A stretch of DNA of 64,000 bases. Origin: Dolomitihabitans soli (lineage in GTDB: Bacteria; Actinomycetota; Actinomycetes; Streptosporangiales; Streptosporangiaceae). Numbering within the stretch: the first letter of the stretch is position 1; each line of letters begins with the position of its first letter. The stretch spans positions 744,001 through 808,000 of the forward strand of contig NZ_JAKNTW010000001.1 in NCBI RefSeq assembly GCF_022213955.1, given 5' to 3'. Under the pieces are notes generated by a model. The model saw only the letters and a list, made by a program, of their open reading frames with translations. It was not told the origin of the DNA and ran no database searches. This document shows, piece after piece, positions 58,485 through 64,000 of this stretch. The position numbers and the translations under genes are program-made.

Positions 58485-59454
58485 TATGCGGACTTATCTG
58501 GCGCATGTGGAACTGGCCAACCCGATGACGACGGCAGCCGGATGCGCGTCCTCGGGCCGGGAACTGGCCCAGTTCTTCGACCTCAACCGAATCGGCGCGC
58601 TCGTCACCAGGTCGATCACGATGGCCCCGCGCGCCGGACGCCCCACGCCGCGGATGGCCGAGACGCCCTCGGGCATGCTCAACGCCATCGGCCTGCAGGG
58701 GCCGGGCATCGACGCCTTCCTCGAACGCGACCTGCCCTGGCTGGCCCAGCGGGGCGTGCGCACGATCGTGTCGATCGGCGGCGGCACCGTAGCCGAGTAC
58801 GGCGCGCTCGCCCGCAGGCTGACCGACGCGCCCGGGGTCACCGCCGTCGAGGTCAATCTCGCCTGTCCCAACATGGAGGACCGCGGCCGGGTCTTCGCCC
58901 GCGACGGCGCCTCGGCCGCGGAGGTGATCTCCTCCGTGCGCACCCTGATGCGCTACGACGTCCCGGTGGTGGCCAAGCTGTCCCCCGACGTGGCGGACGT
59001 GGTCTCGGTGGCCAGGGCCTGCGTCGAGGGCGGCGCCGACGCCCTCTCCCTGATCAACAGCCCGCTCGGCATGAGCATCGACACCGAGACCCTGCGCCCC
59101 TCGCTCGCGGCCGTGTCCGGCGGCCTCTCCGGCCCCGCCGTACGCCCGCTGGCGGTGCGCTGTGTGTGGCAGGTGCACGCGGCGCTGCCCGGCGTCCCCA
59201 TCATCGGCGTCGGCGGTGTGCTTACCGGCAGGGACGCCTTCGAGATGGTCCTCGCGGGCGCCTGCGTGGTCGGTGTCGGCACGGCACTGTTCCACGACCC
59301 CCACGCGTGCCTGCGCATCCTGCGCGAGCTTGAGGAGCTCCTGCAGGCGCGCGGGTTCCAGCGCCTCGCCGACGCGGTCGGCCTCGCGCACCGCCCGCCG
59401 GGAAACGCCCGGTCGCGTGCGGACACCACGGATATGGAGGAGAGTTCTCTGTGA
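58474..59454 (+). CDS. pyrD: dihydroorotate dehydrogenase, class 1B catalytic subunit
   Basis: Oxidises dihydroorotate to orotate with FMN, then transfers electrons to PyrK. 326 residues, TIM barrel. Class 1 markers: NPMTTAAGC, NAIGLQGPG, EVNLACPNM with the active-site Cys, VVAKLSPDV, LINSPLGMSIDTE and GVGGVLTGRDAFEM. Pairing with PyrK shows NAD+-linked type 1B, unlike the quinone-linked class 2 enzyme of mycobacteria. The ATG at 58474 follows GGGGGAG; an upstream GTG frame is less likely. Overlaps pyrK upstream and pyrF downstream (GTGA). Confidence 0.95.
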   Translation: MSVDMRTYLAHVELANPMTTAAGCASSGRELAQFFDLNRIGALVTRSITMAPRAGRPTPRMAETPSGMLNAIGLQGPGIDAFLERDLPWLAQRGVRTIVSIGGGTVAEYGALARRLTDAPGVTAVEVNLACPNMEDRGRVFARDGASAAEVISSVRTLMRYDVPVVAKLSPDVADVVSVARACVEGGADALSLINSPLGMSIDTETLRPSLAAVSGGLSGPAVRPLAVRCVWQVHAALPGVPIIGVGGVLTGRDAFEMVLAGACVVGVGTALFHDPHACLRILRELEELLQARGFQRLADAVGLAHRPPGNARSRADTTDMEESSL

Positions 59455-60152
59455 CACCCGCTCCGATCGCAGTCGCGCTGGACGCACCCGACCTGGAGAC
59501 CGCGGCCCGCTGGGCGAGCCTGGTGACACCTCACGTCAGCACGGTCAAGGTCGGCCTCGAGCTCTACCTCCGCTACGGCCCCGACGTCATCGCCTCGGTG
59601 CGCGGCGCCAGCGGCGTCAGGGTCTTCCTCGACCTCAAGCTCCACGACATCCCCAACACCGTCGCCGGCGCGGCCAAGGCCGTTTCCCGGCTCAGGCCCG
59701 CCATTCTCACCGTGCACGCCGCGGGCGGTGCGGCGATGATCGAGGCGGCCGTCGAGGCGGCCCCCAACACCCAGATCGCGGCCGTGACGGTCCTCACGTC
59801 GCTCTCAGAGGCCGATCTCGGCCGGATCGGTCTGAACGGCCCGGCCGAGGACGCCGTGCGCCGTCTGGCCGTCCTGGCCGTGGGCGCGGGAGCCCGCGCC
59901 CTGGTCTGCTCGCCGCGTGAGGTCGCGGGGGTGCGCGCCGAGGTCGGGCCGGACATCACGCTGATCACTCCCGGCGTCCGCCTCGCCGGGGCCGATGCCC
60001 AGGATCAGGCACGCGTCGCCACCCCCGAACAGGCGCTCGCCGACGGCGCGGACCTCCTCGTGATCGGGCGTCCGATCACCGCGTCCGCCGATCCGGGTGC
60101 CGCTGCGGCAACAATAGCGGCTGCGCTGAGGCGCAAGATCACCACCCCCTGA
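59451..60152 (+). CDS. pyrF: orotidine-5'-phosphate decarboxylase
   Basis: Last step of UMP synthesis. 233 residues, TIM barrel. N-terminal APIAVALDAPD, catalytic FLDLKLHDIPNTV with the Asp-Lys-Asp array, and the C-terminal phosphate-binding VIGRPIT are intact. The GTG at 59451 overlaps the pyrD stop. The orotate phosphoribosyltransferase gene (pyrE), which should act just before this enzyme, is not in the operon, as in other actinobacteria. A terminator overlaps its stop codon. Confidence 0.96.
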   Translation: MTPAPIAVALDAPDLETAARWASLVTPHVSTVKVGLELYLRYGPDVIASVRGASGVRVFLDLKLHDIPNTVAGAAKAVSRLRPAILTVHAAGGAAMIEAAVEAAPNTQIAAVTVLTSLSEADLGRIGLNGPAEDAVRRLAVLAVGAGARALVCSPREVAGVRAEVGPDITLITPGVRLAGADAQDQARVATPEQALADGADLLVIGRPITASADPGAAAATIAAALRRKITTP

Positions 60153-60175
60153 AAGGGTGGTGGTGGGGGCCTTTT
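60140..60175 (+). terminator. pyr operon terminator
   Basis: An 8-bp stem CACCACCC (60140-60147) with GGGTGGTG (60155-60162), loop containing the pyrF stop, followed by G-rich sequence and TTTT at 60172-60175. Ends the eight-gene operon. Confidence 0.65.
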
Positions 60176-60324
60176 GATCTACAACGCGCATTTTGCCCGT
60201 CGCAGAGAGTGATGAAGTAGATTTTGTAAGCAGAGAAACCGCTCTTGACGTTGCTTGAAGGTCAATGACCAGCTAGTTTCCCTTCCCGTCCGAGTACATC
60301 GACAGAAATTCGAGGTGACCCGGC

Positions 60325-60648
60325 GTGGCTCTTCCTCCCCTGACCCCTGAGCAGCGTGCCGCAGCCCTGGAAAAGGCTGCCAAGGCCCGCCGAGAGCGTG
60401 CCGAGGTCAAGAACCGGCTCAAGCACGGCGCCATTTCTCTGGCTGAGGTGCTGAAGGATGGTCAGACCGACGACGTCATCGGCAAGATGAAGGTGTCGGC
60501 GTTGTTGGAGTCGCTCCCCGGCGTGGGCAAGGTCCGCGCCAAGCAGCTGATGGAGCGGCTCGGTATCGCCGAGTCCCGCCGTGTGCGGGGTCTCGGAGCC
60601 AACCAGCGTGCGTCGCTGGAGCGCGAGTTCGGTGGCGCCGAGAGCTGA
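60325..60648 (+). CDS. mihF: actinobacterial integration host factor mIHF
   Basis: Essential nucleoid protein that bends DNA and is unrelated to proteobacterial IHF. 107 residues: a helical basic arm (LEKAAKARRERAEVKNRLKHG) followed by a helix-two-turn-helix of the HhH type (LLESLPGVGKVRAKQLMERLGI) and the GLGANQRASL end. GTG start at 60325 with GAGGTGA upstream. The order mihF-gmk-rpoZ-coaBC-metK is the standard actinobacterial arrangement. Upstream, TTGACG at 60245-60250 may be a -35, but the -10 partner is not clear. Confidence 0.95.
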   Translation: MALPPLTPEQRAAALEKAAKARRERAEVKNRLKHGAISLAEVLKDGQTDDVIGKMKVSALLESLPGVGKVRAKQLMERLGIAESRRVRGLGANQRASLEREFGGAES

Positions 60649-60685
60649 TCTCGGCATCGCCTGACGGATTCATCGGGGGTATGGA

Positions 60686-61357
60686 GTGACCGCAACGTCC
60701 TGGTCCGAGGAAGCTCGGGCCCATGAGGCAGCCGATCTCGGCGGGTCCGGGACAGGTGACGGTGACTTCATGCCTTCGGCGGAGCGTCCCGGGGTCCGCC
60801 CCGGGCGATCCGGAAGGCGTCTGACGGTCCTGTCCGGGCCGTCGGGCGTCGGCAAGTCCACGGTCGTCGCCGAGCTCCGGCGGGCACACCCGGAGGTGTG
60901 GCTGTCGGTCTCGGTGACAACCAGGAAACCGCGTCCCGGCGAGACCCACGGGGTCGAGTACTTCTTCGCCGACGACCCGGGGTTCGACCGCCTCATCGCC
61001 GAGGGCGAGCTGCTGGAGTGGGCCGAGTTCGCCGGCAACCGGTACGGCACGCCGCGCGGCCCGGTGCTCGAGCATCTGGAGGCGGGGGTGCCCACCCTGC
61101 TGGAGATCGACCTCCAAGGCGCCAGGCAGGTCCGCGAGACCATGCCGGAGGCGCTGCTGGTCTTCCTAGCACCGCCGAGCTGGCAGGAGCTGGAGAGCCG
61201 GCTGCGAGGCCGCGGCACCGAGCCGGAGGACGTGATCGCCCGCCGTCTCGACGCCGGCCGCGTCGAGCTCGCCGCGGAGAAGGAGTTCGACCTGGCCCTC
61301 GTCAACACGTCCGTCCAGGATGTGTGCCACCGCCTGATAGCCTTGCTGAGCGCGTAA
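60686..61357 (+). CDS. gmk: guanylate kinase
   Basis: Phosphorylates GMP to GDP; cytoplasmic, 223 residues. The P-loop [11 protein letters not shown] begins near residue 49, followed by [19 protein letters not shown] and [12 protein letters not shown]. The N-terminal ~44 residues are an unusual Gly/Asp-rich extension before the core. The GTG at 60686 gives this long form, whereas the ATG at 60770 (MPSAERPG) would give a standard-length enzyme; neither can be ruled out. Sits between mIHF and rpoZ on one strand. Confidence 0.94.
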   Translation: MTATSWSEEARAHEAADLGGSGTGDGDFMPSAERPGVRPGRSGRRLTVLSGPSGVGKSTVVAELRRAHPEVWLSVSVTTRKPRPGETHGVEYFFADDPGFDRLIAEGELLEWAEFAGNRYGTPRGPVLEHLEAGVPTLLEIDLQGARQVRETMPEALLVFLAPPSWQELESRLRGRGTEPEDVIARRLDAGRVELAAEKEFDLALVNTSVQDVCHRLIALLSA

Positions 61358-61380
61358 ACCATTTGACGAGAGGTTTCAAC

Positions 61381-61644
61381 GTGGCAGTCACTGCCCCGGT
61401 TGCCGAAGGCATCACCAATCCGCCGATCGACCAGCTCCTCGAAGTGGTCGACAGCAAGTACAGCCTTGTGATCATGGGCGCCAAGCGGGCCCGCCAGATC
61501 AACGCCTACTACTCCCAGCTCGGCGAGGGCCTGCTGGAATACGTGGGCCCCCTGGTGGAGACGCACGCCCAGGAGAAGCCCCTGTCCATCGCCCTGCGCG
61601 AGGTCAGCGAAGGCCTGCTCACCTCCGAGCCCATCGAGGGCTGA
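61381..61644 (+). CDS. rpoZ: RNA polymerase omega subunit
   Basis: Small RNA polymerase subunit of 87 residues that helps assembly and, in many bacteria, forms part of a ppGpp site. The core [20 protein letters not shown] followed by [16 protein letters not shown] is highly typical. The GTG at 61381 follows a GAGAGG site. It ends LTSEPIEG. Gene order gmk-rpoZ-coaBC is conserved. A set of 16-bp tandem repeats lies right after the stop codon. Confidence 0.96.
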   Translation: MAVTAPVAEGITNPPIDQLLEVVDSKYSLVIMGAKRARQINAYYSQLGEGLLEYVGPLVETHAQEKPLSIALREVSEGLLTSEPIEG

Positions 61645-61657
61645 GAGCCCCGTCCTG

Positions 61658-61727
61658 CTCGCCAGAAGGACGCCTCGCCAGAAGGACGCCTCGCCAGAAG
61701 GACGCGTCCGGCTCGCCAGAAGGAGGC
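61658..61727. repeat. 16-bp tandem repeats carrying ribosome-binding-like AGAAGGA
   Basis: Three perfect 16-nt units CTCGCCAGAAGGACGC (61658-61673, 61674-61689, 61690-61705), then six bases, then a fourth unit (61712-61727) changed to AGAAGGAGGC. The fourth provides the GGAGG ribosome-binding site of coaBC, whose GTG begins 4 nt later. Confidence 0.9.
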
Positions 61728-61730
61728 GGC

Positions 61731-62945
61731 GTGATCGACGAGGCTCGCCCCGGAGTCGTTCTGGGGGTGAGTGCCGGGATCGCCGCCTACAAGGCGTGCG
61801 AGCTGCTGCGGCTGTTCACCGAGTCGGGTCACGACGTCCGCGTCGTGCCCACCAGAGAGGCGCTGCGCTTCGTCGGGGAGCCGACGTGGGCGGCGCTGTC
61901 CGGTCACCCGGTCACCGCAGAGGTGTGGGAAGACGTGCACGAGGTGCCCCACGTGCGGATCGGCCAGGAGGCCGATCTGGTGGTGGTGGCCCCCGCGACC
62001 GCCGACGTGCTGGCGAAGGCCGCGCACGGCATCGCGGGTGACCTGCTGACCAACACCCTCCTCACGGCGCGGTGTCCTGTCGTGTTCGCGCCCGCGATGC
62101 ACACCGAGATGTGGGAACACCCCGCCACCCGGGCCAACGTGGCGACCCTGCGCGAACGCGGCGCCGTGGTGCTGGATCCCGCGGTCGGCCGTCTGACGGG
62201 CGCCGACACCGGGCGCGGCCGGCTGCCCGACCCTCGGGAGATCTTCGAGCTGTGCCGCCTGGTGCTCGCCGGCCGCCCGCGCGACCTCACCGGCCGGCAC
62301 GTGGTGGTCTCCGCGGGCGGCACCCGCGAGGCGCTCGACCCGGTCCGCTTCCTCGGCAACCGCTCGTCGGGCCTGCAGGGCTTCGCCCTGGCCCGTACCG
62401 CGCTGGCCCGCGGGGCGGAGGTCACCCTCGTCGCCGCCAACGTCGCGCTCGGCGATCCGGCGGGCGCCAAGGTGGTCAGGGTGGAGTCGGCGAGGGAGTT
62501 GCGGGCCGCCGTCATCGAGGCGGCCGCGGCGGCCGACGCCGTGGTGATGGCCGCGGCGGTGGCCGACTTCCGGCCCGCCGAGCGGCAGGACTCCAAGATC
62601 AAGAAGACGGCGGGCGAGCCCGACCCCATCCGCCTGGTGAAGAACCCCGACATCCTGGCCGAGCTGGGGGAGCGACGCCGCTCGGGACAGCTGCCGGCGG
62701 GCACGGTCGTCGTGGGGTTCGCCGCCGAGACCGACGACATCCTGCGCAACGGCCGGGCCAAGCTCGAACGCAAGGGCTGCGACCTCCTGGTGGTCAACCA
62801 GGTGGGCGAGAACCTCGCCTTCGGCACGCCCGACAACGCCGCCGTCGTGCTGAGCGCCGGCGGCGCTCCCGTCGAGATCCCCCGGGGCCCCAAGGAGGAC
62901 CTGGCCCACGTCGTCTGGGACCTGGTCGCCGCCCGTCTCTCCTGA
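61731..62945 (+). CDS. coaBC: bifunctional phosphopantothenoylcysteine decarboxylase / phosphopantothenate-cysteine ligase
   Basis: Two consecutive steps of coenzyme A synthesis. 404 residues: N-terminal FMN-dependent decarboxylase CoaC (~1-180: GVSAGIAAYKACELLR, VAPATADVLAKAAHGIAGDLL, APAMHTEMWEHPA) and C-terminal ligase CoaB (~185-404: SAGGTREALDPVRFLGNRSSG, AAAVADFRPAE, and DLLVVNQVG). Cytoplasmic. The GTG at 61731 takes its ribosome-binding site from the last of four tandem repeats. Between rpoZ and metK, the usual position. Confidence 0.96.
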   Translation: MIDEARPGVVLGVSAGIAAYKACELLRLFTESGHDVRVVPTREALRFVGEPTWAALSGHPVTAEVWEDVHEVPHVRIGQEADLVVVAPATADVLAKAAHGIAGDLLTNTLLTARCPVVFAPAMHTEMWEHPATRANVATLRERGAVVLDPAVGRLTGADTGRGRLPDPREIFELCRLVLAGRPRDLTGRHVVVSAGGTREALDPVRFLGNRSSGLQGFALARTALARGAEVTLVAANVALGDPAGAKVVRVESARELRAAVIEAAAAADAVVMAAAVADFRPAERQDSKIKKTAGEPDPIRLVKNPDILAELGERRRSGQLPAGTVVVGFAAETDDILRNGRAKLERKGCDLLVVNQVGENLAFGTPDNAAVVLSAGGAPVEIPRGPKEDLAHVVWDLVAARLS

Positions 62946-63197
62946 GCGCCGTAAGGGGCGCCTCCGCCGTACGGCAGGGGCGGCCCGGCCCTGCGGGCGA
63001 CCGGCGCGCGGCGGGTCGCTCTGGGCCCTGGCGGCGCGCGGGTGCGGGCTTCCCGCCGCGGCCACTTGTAGCACTTCAGGACACGGACGATTTCGCTCGG
63101 CCGACTAAGGTGGGGCTAGACTTCGGCGATAGCGCTCGTGGTGTGACACACGCCGGAGCCCCATTCGCCAGCAGCCGCTGCATGAGGAGCCACTGAG

Positions 63198-64000
63198 TTG
63201 TCCCGTCGCCTGTTCACCTCCGAGTCTGTCACCGAGGGCCACCCCGACAAGATCGCTGATCAGATCAGTGACGCGATCCTCGACGCCATGCTCAAGGACG
63301 ACGCCAAGAGCCGGGTCGCGGTCGAGACGATGATCACCACCGGCCAGGTCCATGTCGCGGGCGAGGTGACGACGGAGACTTACGTCGACATCGCCGGCGT
63401 CATCCGGGAGAAGATCCTTGAGATCGGCTACGACGCCTCGCACAAGGGCTTCGACGGCGTCTCCTGCGGCGTGTCGGTGTCCATCGGCGCGCAGTCGCCC
63501 GACATCGCCCAGGGCGTCGACGACGCCTACGAGAACCGGGAAGGCGAAGGGGTCGACGACCTCGACCGCCAGGGTGCCGGTGACCAGGGCCTGATGTTCG
63601 GCTACGCGTGCCGTGAGACGCCCGAGCTGATGCCCCTGCCGATCATGCTCGCCCACCGCCTCGCCCGTCGCCTGTCCGAGGTCCGCAAGAGCGGGACGGT
63701 GCCCTACCTCCGTCCCGACGGCAAGACCCAGGTCACCATCGAGTACGACGGCGACCGTCCGGTCCGGCTCGACACCGTCGTCGTGTCCACCCAGCACGCC
63801 GCCGAGATCGACCTCAAGGAGATGCTCGCGCCGGACCTCAAGGAGCACGTGGTCGACCCCGTGCTCGCCGGTCTGGAGATCGACACCGAGGGCTATCGGC
63901 TGCTGGTCAACCCGACCGGCCGGTTCGAGATCGGCGGCCCGATGGGCGACGCCGGGCTGACCGGCCGTAAGATCATCGTCGACACCTACGGCGGCATGGC
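63198..64000 (+). CDS. metK: S-adenosylmethionine synthetase, N-terminal part (3' end outside window)
   Basis: Makes S-adenosylmethionine from methionine and ATP. 267 of about 400 residues are visible. Starts [29 protein letters not shown], with the methionine-site [26 protein letters not shown] (P-loop-like) and [22 protein letters not shown] segments. The TTG at 63198 is the start, with GAGGAG at 63184-63189. The gene runs off the window. The 250-bp gap upstream holds TAGACT at 63117-63122 as a possible -10; no SAM-binding riboswitch signature was recognised. Confidence 0.96.
   Translation, partial: MSRRLFTSESVTEGHPDKIADQISDAILDAMLKDDAKSRVAVETMITTGQVHVAGEVTTETYVDIAGVIREKILEIGYDASHKGFDGVSCGVSVSIGAQSPDIAQGVDDAYENREGEGVDDLDRQGAGDQGLMFGYACRETPELMPLPIMLAHRLARRLSEVRKSGTVPYLRPDGKTQVTIEYDGDRPVRLDTVVVSTQHAAEIDLKEMLAPDLKEHVVDPVLAGLEIDTEGYRLLVNPTGRFEIGGPMGDAGLTGRKIIVDTYGGM

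Noticed and set aside
62946-63197. SAM riboswitch before metK
   Set aside because: No SAM-I, SAM-II or SAM-IV core was recognised. A covariance-model search would settle it.

Overview
The window is about 64 kb of very GC-rich, densely coded DNA with GTG/TTG starts, many 4-nt stop/start overlaps and several apparently leaderless genes. BldD, actinobacterial integration host factor (mIHF), an Rv2175c-type protein, a MacS-type kinase and a PASTA kinase place it in a filamentous actinobacterium. A Streptosporangium/Nonomuraea-like genome is my inference; no rRNA or tRNA gene was seen to anchor it. The segment looks chromosomal and mostly housekeeping: I saw no transposase, integrase, CRISPR array or attachment site.

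Layout. 1-9.7 kb: the C-terminal part of an MMPL/RND transporter, a MarR-GNAT fusion regulator, an acetyl-esterase, a lactonase, and a two-component system facing an ABC exporter whose permease is fused to an S33-type peptidase. 9.8-17.2 kb: a phosphofructokinase with a pyrophosphate-type active site behind a DasR-like operator, an MHYT sensor, a MacS-type kinase and LuxR-type regulator separated by a yybP-ykoY riboswitch and its terC gene, thiI and a YiaAB-like membrane protein. 17.2-23.4 kb: a class I DAHP synthase behind an attenuator whose leader peptide carries Phe-Trp-Tyr, a molybdopterin oxidoreductase, a LytS/LytTR pair, a 1.2 kb gene-poor stretch and endonuclease IV. 23.4-31.7 kb: purine catabolism (uraD, uraH, uricase, two xanthine dehydrogenase subunits, 8-oxoguanine deaminase, glycerate kinase, allantoinase, allantoicase).

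31.7-41 kb: a PASTA Ser/Thr kinase, thiO-thiS-thiG under a TPP riboswitch, a ferredoxin reductase-like flavoprotein, an Rv2175c homologue, thiE, a polyprenyl synthetase and metF. This resembles the M. tuberculosis pknL/Rv2175c/idsA2/Rv2172c neighbourhood with thiamine genes mixed in. 41-50.2 kb: a GNAT enzyme, a YbaK deacylase, an L,D-transpeptidase, a HEPN protein under two SOS boxes, a PP2C phosphatase, bldD, a universal stress protein, an amino-acid permease and arginine deiminase. 50.4-60.2 kb: the full de novo pyrimidine operon pyrR-pyrB-pyrC-carA-carB-pyrK-pyrD-pyrF. 60.3-64 kb: mIHF, gmk, rpoZ, coaBC and the start of metK.

The strongest less-ordinary signals are (i) the FWY leader peptide and attenuator before the DAHP synthase, (ii) the ABC permease-peptidase fusion with its own two-component system, (iii) twin LexA boxes and a leaderless mini-ORF ahead of a HEPN gene, and (iv) several short tandem duplications at gene junctions that change start or ribosome-binding-site context. 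All positions were read by eye; no similarity search was run.
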